Shown piece after piece: positions 22,788 to 33,000 of a stretch of DNA of 64,000 bases; the stretch's first letter is position 1, and every line of letters begins with the position of its first letter. Location: contig NC_089281.1 in assembly GCF_963678975.1 (NCBI RefSeq), forward strand, positions 28,509,616 through 28,573,615, given 5' to 3'. The position numbers and the translations under genes were made by a program. The DNA is from Dysidea avara (lineage: Eukaryota; Porifera; Demospongiae; Dictyoceratida; Dysideidae). The notes below the pieces were generated by a model that was not told the origin of the DNA, made no database searches, and saw only the letters and a list, made by a program, of their open reading frames with translations.

Positions 22788-22858
22788 CTCCCCACTAAAC
22801 TCTATTGCATGCCACAACACACACAGACACTTGGGTTGGCCTGGCCGTGCACCAAGCA
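22788..22858. repeat. 71-bp direct repeat, copy 1
   Basis: CTCCCCACTAAACTCTATTG ... GTGCACCAAGCA. It matches 24063-24133 with two substitutions, in the same orientation and 1275 bp apart. Possibly one of the split direct repeats of the neighbouring tyrosine-recombinase retrotransposon. Confidence 0.85.
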
Positions 22859-23479
22859 AGAGTTTAATGACTGTTTGAAAATAATTATTTACAAAACACC
22901 ATCATAGCTAACTATGAAACACCATAGATACTGGAAACACTATCCAACACATTAATATCTGCCATGTGGTCAGTGATTTGTAGACCTGTGTGATGCTACA
23001 GCAGGGTCTGTAACAATAAAGTATCGGTTTTTCCTAAATTTTGGAGACAGCTGACCCCAAATCTGCCCCCAAGGGAAAAAACCTCCACTGAACAAAAACC
23101 ACATGGGTAAAAAGAACAGCTGGAGGAAAAACCATACATGATGCATGCAGCTGTAGCACCACATGTGCATCACTCTCGAACATAAACTGCAATAGCAATA
23201 ACCACAAGCAAGATTAAGCACATGGATGAATACATATATAATAGTCCAGAGTCTAGTCCAACTGAGTAGGCTCATCATCTAGCTAATGTCTGTAAAGGAA
23301 AAAGAAAAAAAATTAACTGAAGTCAACACCACCCACACATCACATCCATTACACACTACCACCCCCCCTCAATAAAAATGAAGCAACAGTAGCTTGGTAA
23401 ACAGCCTAGAATTGCCCTAGCAACCAATCATTCATTTTAATCCAACAACTGAATGTGTTACTATATAATACTCTCAATA

Positions 23480-23600
23480 GCAGCTTGACGTATTATATTG
23501 AAATACGTCAAGCGATTAGCCAATAGAATTAGTATTACACTTGTTTGTCCAGGTCCCATGACAAAAATCTATAATACTACTTTGATTGGCTAAAATAGTG
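23480..23600. repeat. Short hairpins between the direct repeats
   Basis: GACGTATT ATATTGA AATACGTC (about 23487-23509) is a perfect 8-bp stem. It is followed by TAGCCAAT ... ATTGGCTA (about 23517-23592). Together they look like small nested foldbacks. Confidence 0.45.
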
Positions 23601-23825
23601 TGGTGTGTTTACATTAGAAGTAAATGTCCGATTTGACAACTATTGTTACCATAGTGATAGATGCCCCCAAGGTATGACACAATATGGTAAAAGTCATTTT
23701 GAGACCATAGCAACGGTTGCCAGGAAACGGTTGCTAAGTGTGATTGGTCTTTTGCAGTGGTTATTTTTTGAATTTCTGTTGCCTAGTAACAGTTGCTAAG
23801 GTTGTCGGATTAATTTGCAATAGGA

Positions 23826-23965
23826 CAGATGGCTGTGGTATTCGGGATTAATAGTTCTCGCATTGTAAAAAGGAAGGAAATAGTGCTCGGCTTCGCCTCG
23901 CACTATTTTACTCCTTCCTGTTTACAATACTCGCACTATTAATCCCGAATACCACAGCCATCCAT
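23826..23965. repeat. Long hairpin (about 140 bp)
   Basis: ATGGCTGTGGTATTCGGGAT near 23829 is mirrored by ATCCCGAATACCACAGCCAT near 23943, with paired AGGAAGGA/TCCTTCCT further in. The centre is CTCGGCTTCGCCTCGC. A near-complete stem of about 60 bp; foldback element. Confidence 0.75.
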
Positions 23966-24062
23966 CCTATTACATATACAAATACCCCCAATTATCCTGC
24001 CACACATGCACCACGGAGAGCGTATTTTCTGTCTAATATTGCATAACCGACAGAAAACACCA

Positions 24063-24133
24063 CTCCCCGCTAAACTCTATTGCATGTCACAACACACACA
24101 GACACTTGGGTTGGCCTGGCCGTGCACCAAGCA
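24063..24133. repeat. 71-bp direct repeat, copy 2
   Basis: CTCCCCGCTAAACTCTATTG ... GTGCACCAAGCA, 70 bases before the recombinase stop codon as read on the plus strand. Differs from copy 1 at two positions. Confidence 0.85.
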
Positions 24134-24202
24134 CCGGCACTTACTATGTATATAGACACACTCTAGAGGTACAAAGAGCGGGACTCAGTATATATATATG
24201 GC

Positions 24203-24925
24203 TCAGATGCCTAATCTTTGTGTAACTTCTAAGAGAGAAGCAATTAAGTCTTTAACATAGCCATCCTTGGCGCTATCTGAGGACCAACGACCATGCCTCT
24301 TGAATAATCTGTCTGGTATTCCAGCTTGAGCTACAGCAGTAGCACCTCCTGACCTAAGGCTGAAAATCTGACTTAGAGAACCCAAGAGATTCCAACCTGT
24401 CCAACAACAGCTCTCGTATACGAGTGTGTGACAATTGGCCAGATGGATGCAGCTGCTCACCCCCTTTTTGCCAGCGGACGGAACAATATTCCAGAGGAGT
24501 TTGACAAACCACCCATGTCCATATATTGCTTAAGCATTGCTACTGGGCAAATAACGTTAGCACTGCAAGCCACATACACCCGGATATAGACACACTCTAT
24601 ATACCAACGGATTGCTGGAAGGTGACGGCAACCCTGCCATTTGATGAATCCAGGAAATAGCATATGTAGCTTTCTCCACAGCTGCTCGGGACTGCTTAGA
24701 ATCTCCCAAGTGTTGAAGATACAATGCCAGGTGAACTGGCTTTACTGGAAACACGTTGATATTGCTAAGGGACTGGGCCCATTTCCTCCAGCGGTACATG
24801 TACTTCTTAGTTGTAGAAGGAGCCTTACTGTTGAGAACTGTAGTAAACAAGCTCTTGGCCAAGCACTTAAGATGGGGATCTTCCATGCACAATAACTCTT
24901 GCCATACTGTCTGGCCTTGTACCAC
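24203..24925 (-). pseudogene. Tyrosine recombinase of the DIRS element (broken)
   Basis: The N-terminal part (24925-24557) reads SLFTTVLNSKAPSTTKKYMY, RWRKWAQSLSNINVFPVKPV and AISWIHQMAGLPSPSSNPLV. This is the core-binding region of the family. The catalytic part (24460-24203) holds SLRSGGATAVAQAGIPDRLF, KRHGRWSSDSAKDGYVKDLI: the R, the HGRW and the nucleophilic-type Tyr in DGYV are visible. A middle stretch that should carry the first catalytic Arg is missing, and the parts lie in three frames (the linking piece ICPVAMLKQYMDMGGL is in 24457-24663). The usual His just before SLRSGG reads Phe. An acceptor-like TATTTTGCAG precedes the domain at about 24927-24936. Non-functional. Confidence 0.85.
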
Positions 24926-25021
24926 TGCAAAATATACATGATTTTAGTGCAAAAAATATTCAAAAAGCCCATCACAATAACAGGCAGACAACTGCTTAGC
25001 ATGGAAGCATCTCATCACACT

Positions 25022-26157
25022 GACTGACGGTGGCTGGCTCAACACACAACATAGACCAATGCTTGCCACGGAAGCATCTCAGCACACTGACCGACAGTGG
25101 CTGGCACAACACAAACCAATGCTTAACACAGAAGCATCTCAGCACACTGACCGACAGTGACTGGCTCAACACACAACATAGACCAATGCTTACCGCAGAA
25201 GCATCTCAGCACACTGACCGACAGTGGCTGGCTCAACACACAACATAGACCAATGCTTGCTACAGAAGCACCTCAGCACACTGACCGACAGTGGCTGGCA
25301 CAACACAAACCAATGCTTAATACAGAAGCATCTCAGCACACTGACCGACAGTGACTGGCTCAACACACAACATAGACCAATGCTTACCACAGAAACATCT
25401 CAGCACACTGACCGACAGTGGCTGGCTCAACACACAACATAGACCAATGCTTGCCACAGAAGCATCTCAGTATACTGACCGACAGTGACTGGCTCAACAC
25501 ACAACATAGACCAATGCTTACCACAGAAGCATCTCAGCACACTGACCGACAGTGGCTGGCTCAACACACAACATAGACCAATGCTTGCCACAGAAGCATC
25601 TCAGCACACTGACCGACAGTGACTGGCTCAACACACAACATAGACCAATGCTTGCTATAGAAGCACCTCAGCACACTGACCGACAGTGGCTGGCACAACA
25701 CAAACCAATGCTTAATACAGAAGCATCTCAGCACACTGACCGACAGTGACTGGCTCAACACACAACATAGACCAATGCTTACCACAGAAACATCTCAGCA
25801 CACTGACCGACAGTGGCTGGCTCAACACACAACATAGACCAATGCTTGCCACAGAAGCATCTCAGTACACTGACCGACAGTGACTGGCTCAACACACAAC
25901 ATAGACCAATGCTTACCGCAGAAGCATCTCAGCACACTGACCGACAGTGGCTGGCTCAACACACAACATAGACCAATGCTTGCCACAGAAGCATCTCAGC
26001 ACACTGACCGACAGTGACTGGCTCAACACACAACATAGACCAATGCTTACCATAGAAGCATCTCAGCACACTGACCGACAGTGGCTGGAACAACACAAAC
26101 TAATGCTTAACACAAAAGCATCTCAGCACACTGACCGACAGTAGCTGGCACACAGCA
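25022..26157. repeat. Minisatellite of 67- and 60-bp units
   Basis: About 17 units of CTGACCGACAGTGGCTGGCT, CAACACACAACATAGACCAA, TGCTTGCCACAGAAGCATCT, CAGCACA (67 bp). Some units lack 7 bases around ACACAACATAG (60 bp). GTGGCTGG and GTGACTGG variants alternate, and the 60-bp unit recurs in fixed positions (about 25100, 25290, 25690, 26070), so there is a higher-order repeat. All frames are open by chance; the open frames here are not genes. Confidence 0.95.
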
Positions 26158-26275
26158 CTTGCCTTAAACATGTGGAAATATACCAACTGTTGGTGTAACA
26201 GAAGGGTGCTCATTACATTAATTCTATGTATACTACCTGCCTGGGATCGGCTTAATGAACAGAGCACATTCTCAA

Positions 26276-26760
26276 TCATATGCAACTTGCATAAGAATAT
26301 TTGTTTTTAATTTTATTTATTTTAATTTTAATATTTTTATTAGCTATTATAATCCAATGAATGTGACACATGGTTTTCAGAGGGTCACCAACAGGCATGT
26401 TAAAATCCAATAACAAGCCAAGAATATGAGTGGTCGGCCTTGAACCAGAAAAGAACCCCGAGGTACACCTACCAGGCAAAAACAAATGGTCAAACAGGGG
26501 CAGGCCACACCAATCCCTGACAAAAGAAGCAAGATGACTACCATCTGGACAAATTAGAGGCCAAATGGGGCTGATGGCCAATGAGGTAGTACAATGATAC
26601 CCCTGAACTTACAGTTCTGAGCATGCCTTAGCAAACGTGGAATGAGGTAGACTGGGGGACATCACCAATTCATTTCACCAGTCCAATCACATGTGAAACA
26701 ATCTACAGCCTCAGACCCTGGGTTACAGAAACAGTTATTAAACCTGGGTAGTTGAGTATT
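26276..26760 (-). pseudogene. Degraded linker between RNase H and recombinase
   Basis: Fragments in several frames fit the region after RNase H in DIRS elements: GSEAVDCFTCDWTGEMNW, PPVYLIPRLLRHAQNCKF, GIIVLPHWPSAPFG, then PDGSHLASFVRDWCGLPLF. The start of this region after 26893 has a TGG-to-TAG change (EPE*IPRNENQIAD, where family members have W). An AT-rich tract at about 26290-26345 breaks it further. Confidence 0.65.
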
Positions 26761-26892
26761 AAAAAAAGCTCGCAAAGTGATCAACCGTACTCAGGCTCCA
26801 TCTACTATTCAACCAGCAAAACACACTTGGATGTAATTGCCAATCATCAAAGTCTTGTATGTGACAGCTATCTGGTTCTCATTACGAGGTAT

Positions 26893-28032
26893 CTACTCAG
26901 GCTCAACAGACACACTATATTGTACACACAAGGAAAATATACCTAGGGCTTCCCGTTGAAGGGCCCGGTTTTTACTACCCACCAGAAGAATCCGGGAAAC
27001 ATTTTGGTTAACAGTAAGCGACATAGCTTTACAATTTTGAAGTTTTGATATCAATGATTGAAGAACCAGCCTGACACCTTTAAGCTCACGCCATGCAGAG
27101 CTCTGTTGGGCCTCTACAGCATCCCAATGGCTGTGCGCCACATACTGACCATGTTCAACAATATACCCACCAAATCCTGTATCACTAGTATCAGAATACA
27201 CAATTCTTACAGCACCTGGCTGGCACCATAAAGGCTGAGAGTCATACTCCTGAAGATTTGCTTCCCAAAATTGCAACTCACAGAGAGCTTCTGGACTCAG
27301 TGACAACATGTCACTCCAGGTATAACACTCATTAATCACTGCATACAAACTACGAGTCATGAATCGACTAACTGGGCCCACTGCAAGGGACAAAGAAATT
27401 ATCTTCCCAATGATCCTAGCAATATGACGGGCAGGAAGCACTACTGTCTTAATTGCAGAAGACACTAAGCTTCTAAGAGCATGTACCTTATCTGTGGGGA
27501 CAATAATCTGGCCTGCTTCTAGATTGATATCAAACCCTAACCAAGACACCTGGTAGGAAGGAACCCACTGGGACTTCGTAGGGTGAGCCACAAAGCCAGC
27601 ATTAGCCAGGGACTCCTGAACAAATCTACTGGCAACTTCAGCCCTTTCAGCTTCTACTGAGCAAATACCGTCATCTAAATACACCACTATCTTATAACCA
27701 TGTCCCCTCCAATACTTAACTAATGGCCTAAGAAGCTTAGCAAAAAAGTAGCACACTGAAGATAAGCCAAATGGAAGGACTTTAAACACAAAATAAGTCT
27801 GGACTTCATTCACAGGCCACATAAAGCCTAAATACTTCCAACAGTTTTCGTGGATGTCAACATGGTGATAACCAGACTTCAGGTCAAGCGTAAATACCTT
27901 ATCACCTTTTTCAAATAATATCAGAGCTGTCCTAAGGTCTTCATATTTAAACCTCTGCTTCCACAGGAACTGGTTGAGGTGTCTGAGATTAATCACCAGA
28001 TGTTTCTTACTGGGTCCATCAACAATTGACAA
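26893..28032 (-). pseudogene. DIRS reverse transcriptase / RNase H
   Basis: An open frame of 379 codons. Motif A is FTLDLKSGYHHVDI (Asp 50). Motif B region is FKVLPFGLSSVCYFF. The catalytic YLDD is at residues 118-121. DIRS-type RNase H begins at VRIVYSDTSDTGFGGY (Asp 281). The frame begins inside the conserved RT N-terminus (KKHLVINLRHLNQFLWKQRF). The preceding part is fused to the gag frame upstream (28092-28330) across a stop and frameshift at about 28033-28092. This enzyme would copy the element RNA to DNA. The open frame is still long, but the element as a whole is dead. Confidence 0.9.
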
Positions 28033-28091
28033 AGGACTACATATAAAGGTTGAAAGTCAACCTTAGCAATACAGTTATTGACTAGCAATTC

Positions 28092-29105
28092 CTAGATCGC
28101 CAGGGAAACAAAGTCACAATTAGCCAAAGCTGAACCATGGTTACAACCAAAATATGGTGTTGGTGAAGAAAACAAAGGCAACACATAGCCATACTGAATT
28201 GCATCCATTACCCTATCAGGGGCATTCAAAACATCTATCCAAAACCTTATATGTTGCTTGAGGCCTCCTTGGACCCGTATACTATGAAGTTCATCAACAT
28301 CTAACTCCCAAATAGGACCATTGAGTCCAGCATCAGGGCTTTGCCCTTCAAAATCAGGGTTGCCAACTGGCAGTAAGTCATACAAATCACAGTCACTGTG
28401 TATGTCACATTCAAAAGGATACTGTTTAGATGCTGCAGCTGCTCCTCCTGGTGCCTTGGGACAATTTCTCCTGAAGTGGCCAAACTCCCCACAATGGAAA
28501 CAGGCGCCTGAAACTGGGCGCGCTTGACTACCAGGAAGCACAACAGGTGCGGCCTGTACCGGAACCACTTCTGGCATCCTACGGCTTCCCTGAGGGAAGC
28601 GGGCCTCACGTCCAAAGCCGGTAGACTGCTGCGCGGAACGACCGAGCTTCTTCTTAGCTATTGCTGCTTTCCTTTCCGCAGCCTTCTCAGCCTTTTCTAT
28701 CTTCTTCTCGTCGTCACTATCATCAGCCAACTCGTCTGCGTCATACTCAGCGACAAGAGACCAATCGAACTCTGAGCGGTCCGCCAACCTGATAGCCTTC
28801 TGGCAAAGTTTCAACAAACGCACACCTTCCTCTATTGCAAGTTGTGCTTGCCGGAGCTCGAACGACACAGGGGGAGAGCTCGAAGCCTCCTCAATCCTCA
28901 CATGAGCTACGCGAAGGTGCTCCTGGAGTGCCGGACTCGTAGCGGGACTGCCTCTTTTTATTATTATTATTATTACTAGGACCGCGTCACATACAACCAA
29001 GTACATACACCAATGTTGCAACCTACCCATTGGGCAAGTATAAACAGTGCCATAGGAAACACTCAGAGCAGTGTGCGTGTACCTGTGGAAATGATACGTA
29101 TGCAT
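28092..29105 (-). pseudogene. DIRS gag-like frame with zinc knuckle, fused to RT N-terminus
   Basis: 337 codons. The middle part has a charged helical stretch (DDEKKIEKAEKAAERKAAIA) and a CCHC zinc knuckle, CFHCGEFGHFRRNC, for nucleic-acid binding. The C-terminal third (IWELDVDELHSIRVQGGLKQ ... GSALANCDFVSLAI) belongs to the start of the RT polyprotein. So gag and pol are in one frame here until a stop at 28092. The first 60 residues, including an Ile run from an (ATT)n microsatellite (28957-28978), are probably not original protein. Confidence 0.8.
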
Positions 29106-30060
29106 ACGTACACAGGCAAGGGAGTTTAACTGGCATCAGAAAACCACAATACTAAAACACAACCTACACAAAAAACCAAGTTAAGTTAGCTATATTGAAA
29201 GTAACTATATATTGTAGGTGTGACGTGTCTCTGAAGATGACTCAGCAGTAAAGTGAGGCTATGCAGAATAAGGGATATGGTGAAGGCACAATTAGCAATT
29301 GATCCCAATCAAGCCAATATGGCACAACAGACTCTGTTGTAACTAGAGGCCACTGGTGATGTACCTGTATATCAGCGGTGTGGCATTGGCACAGTGATCA
29401 CAGTCTATAATATTATGCATACAGCCATGCACAACAACAGGAGATAGTTATGCAAGTGTGATCTGCAAACAATGGTTGTCCTTGAATTGAGCGTTTTTTC
29501 CGATTTTACGTATAATTCGGACTTGTCTTCAAAAGACTGCTTTACCGAGACCAAGAACCCGAGAGATCTGAAACTTGGTACACAAGTTGATGAAGCATTG
29601 GCCTACTTGGAGATGTGCAGAATGTTTGAATGTTCATTGTAGTTTAGGAGAAATGGTGTCCGATATTGGAGCCCGTCCGATATTAGGTGAGCTACTCTAT
29701 ACACGTGATTCGCTTGTTTTTGTTGTCGCGCAAGCTGTGTACAGTCTATTTCAGGTTGGTTGTCCACGTAAGCCAAATGCAAAAATATCACGTGAATAGA
29801 AATAACCAATGAAATTTCACACCAGGCGGACGGCGCTAGTTTAAACTGAAGGCTGCTGATCTCATTGGCTACTTTCAAGCACGTGACTTTTAACACTTTG
29901 TTTCTCTAGTCAACCAACCGGAAATAGACTGTATTCTTTTCCCGTCACGTAAAAGCTCACGTGCACGTGTCACGCGCAGGTGAAGTACCGAGAAGCAATA
30001 AGATTACAGAGTTACATTGTAGTTTCTTAGTGACCGATACGTGGAAGTACTGTACCGAAA
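29106..30060. promoter_or_regulatory. Upstream region of the PLAC8 gene
   Basis: No coding frame is supported. The part just before the ATG (about 29930-30060) is rich in CACGTG-type sites (CACGTGCACGTGTCACG near 29957-29973) and less AT-rich than its surroundings, as expected near a promoter. No TATA box stands out. The start site was not determined. Confidence 0.35.
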
Positions 30061-33000
30061 ATGTCTGACGGATGGAGTCACGGATATTGCGGCTGTTTTG
30101 ACGACTGTACAGTGTGTAAGTCACTGCATGAATTTAACTTTAATGATTTGGCCCAAGTGCGCTAAATGTCACGCCCACCTCCCCCCTAGGTCGGGCAGTG
30201 GGTCATTTTAGGGGACCCTAAGTCAGAGCTCTCAACCTGTCAGTTACCTTAGAGTGATGACTGAATTTAAAAATGAGTGAGAAATAAGTATGTAGGAGTG
30301 AGACATGCTGGTGAACATCCGACAGTGTACAAAACATACTTAGCTAAGGGGTCTGGTGGCCATGTATCCTGGGAAAATTTTGATAAATAGACTATACAGT
30401 TTTGAGAGCATCTTAAAATATTATTATTAATGTAGCTAAGTGATAAAGCAGTAAAAACAACTGACTTGCACGGTACAACTATACTATCTAGCTACAGTAT
30501 GTAACATAGTCTATAGAGTTATTGTTTGCTACTGTGAGCTTTATTGTATTCAACACACAAAGAAAACACCATAGCAGTGCACAAAGGCCACTGTGAAAGG
30601 GGAGTAATTTGTACTGAGCTAACCAGATATTACAAGTAAACAACCACTGTGAATAATATTGGTGCTATTCACTATTGAATAATATTGAAGCCTTAGAGAT
30701 AAAAATTAAATTTGCTTCTCCATATGAACAGCATCACAGTGCAGCTGCACGTGTATTTGCATGTGATACAAACGAGCCGGCACCGTTCACTACGAAATCT
30801 CAAGTACGAAAGTATACGGCTCGCTGTCGCAGGGGTACAGAGATTGTAACGGGCTCGGATTGTAAGTTAATAGAGACTATATTATAAAGTTAGACAGTCT
30901 GCTTCTGAAAAATGCGTGTGAGATGTTTGCAAAACTATGCGTGAGTTGCAAAATCAAGAGTGACATTGGAGTCAAATGCGTGTGTCTCACGCACAATGCG
31001 TGAGAGTTGAGAGCTCTGCTAAGTTGTCCCATATAAAAAAGGTTATTCTCAACTTAAAATTTTACACAGCACTGAATTTTAACCTAGGCAGTATACGGCA
31101 TTGAAACCTACTCCATGTCCTCTTCCGTTGTTTTAGCTTGGTCCCACCAATCAGTTTAAAATCTTGTCAACAGCGAGGTCAACAGCCATTGTTCCTTACC
31201 CTATGGAAATACATGTATTTATGTTATGAAAAAGTATGCCCATTAGAATCCATAATTTGACCAACAAACCATGCATTAAAACAAAGCCCTTGACTTTCTC
31301 TATATAATGGCATCCGAACTTTTTGTTGTAATATTATTGTAGTGACGGTTATTCACAGTTGACTCCACCATAATACGTGCTCCATACAATTTTCTATTAG
31401 AAAAATTAGTTAACTCAGTATACAAACCACAAAAGTGCCATGTTATCCTTAATTTGCTAAACTTGGTCTCGAAGAGTTGGAGTGTTGTATTGTAGGGGAA
31501 TAGGCAACTTGAATATTAGTGAATCCCAGGGTAAATGATAATGAATTAGAAGGGGATTTGTAACTTGGAAGTTGTCCTGGGGATGGGAGGATTTGTCATC
31601 TAGCTTTTGTAAATCACCACCGAGGTAAAAACTGGGGACCAGGGACCTGCGAGGGCCCAACGTTTTCCTTGACTTTGACCCGGGTCCTTGGTTCCCAGGT
31701 CCACTGCTTTTATGTACCTACCCAGGGTGTGACATTGATAGGTACATAATAGCTACATGATCTAAAAATCATGATCTAGCTTTCACTGCTGCATGGCCAG
31801 TGTGTATATATACTGTCACCTTGGGCCTTCGTTAAAACCCGGACCGGACCAGAATTTTATTGTTGAGGAGCGCGTATCCAACTAAAATAAATTTAAGTGC
31901 GCTTGCAAGGGATACAGGACGTGGACTCTGTTCTTCATTTGCACTCAGGGCACGATTCTCCACTGATCTCCAGAGTGGCTGATGGCGATTTCGAAGCAAA
32001 TATAGTCGTATACTGGTATATATATATACACGTTTACGAAATGGAAATGTAGTGTATTACAAGGACTCGATACTCTCACCGTAGCTAACAATGGCGGCGA
32101 GATACAAGCTAGCTAAGACTGGTCACAGATAATACACCTGGAGTGATCTACATACCGTACGCAAGAAAATTTATACGTAAGAGAAGTTGACGAATCGGTT
32201 TGATGGTAGTCAAATTTTTCTTACGTCTAAATTTCCTTGCGTACGGAATGTATACAGATCAGTCCAGTTAGCTATATTATCTATGACCAGTCTTAGCTAG
32301 CTTGTATCTCGCCGCCATTGTTAGCTACGGTAAGAGTATCGAGTCCTTGTAATACGCTACATTTCTGTTTTGCAAACCGTATATATACCAGTATACGACT
32401 ATATTTGCTTCGAAATCACCATCAGCCACTCTGGCGATCAGTGGAGAATCGTGCCCTGAGTGCAAATGAAGAACAGAGTCCACGTTCTGTATCCCTTGCA
32501 AACGCACCTAAATTTATTTTAGTTGGATATGCACTCAACAATAAAATTCTGGTCCGGTCCGTTCCGGGTTTTAACGAAAGCCGTCACCTTGTGGCCATTC
32601 GGGTGATGTCTAAAACGTGTTTATTGCCCACACAACAGCTATGCCAATTATCAGCAGGTACCAATCATCAGTATGTATCAAACAGTATGGTAGTACAGTT
32701 TAAGTAGGGATCGCCCCAAGTGACGAGCACTGCATAAATGCCACCTTTAAAAATCATCCTAGAGTCATCTTACGTGACAAAAGTCACCTTTACAGAATAA
32801 TATTAGTCCATCTAACATCAAATACAGCATTAAAAGCATGAAAGCACTTACAGGCAAAAATAATAATAAAAACACCGAAACTCAAATTTTCATATGCCAA
32901 CCTGCCTGACCACAGTCGCAAGGCTGGAGGCCAAACGAATCAGTGTACGTCCACCATTTTACGCCGCAATAGCAAACTCACCAGTGGCATGTGCCTTTTT

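Larger units (their letters stand above)
24063..29105 (-). mobile_element. Decayed DIRS-type (tyrosine recombinase) retrotransposon
   Basis: On the minus strand, in order: gag-like frame with zinc knuckle, RT with YLDD, DIRS-type RNase H, a degraded linker domain, then a tyrosine recombinase. This order and the absence of protease and DDE integrase define the DIRS group. Stops and frameshifts separate every part. Between the RNase H region and the recombinase lies a 1.1 kb minisatellite. A 71-bp direct repeat follows the recombinase stop, with a second copy at 22788-22858. The 5' terminus beyond 29105 was not recognised. Confidence 0.85.

Noticed and set aside
22970-23278. 102-codon minus-strand frame
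   Set aside because: Composition (many Cys, Trp, His) is typical of spurious frames. No motif.
25022-26157. Several overlapping open frames of 61-74 codons
   Set aside because: They are the same minisatellite read in different frames. Openness follows from the repeat unit.
32318-32707. 129-codon plus-strand frame
   Set aside because: Lies in the right arm of the MULE-like foldback and continues into repeat R1. It is not a gene.
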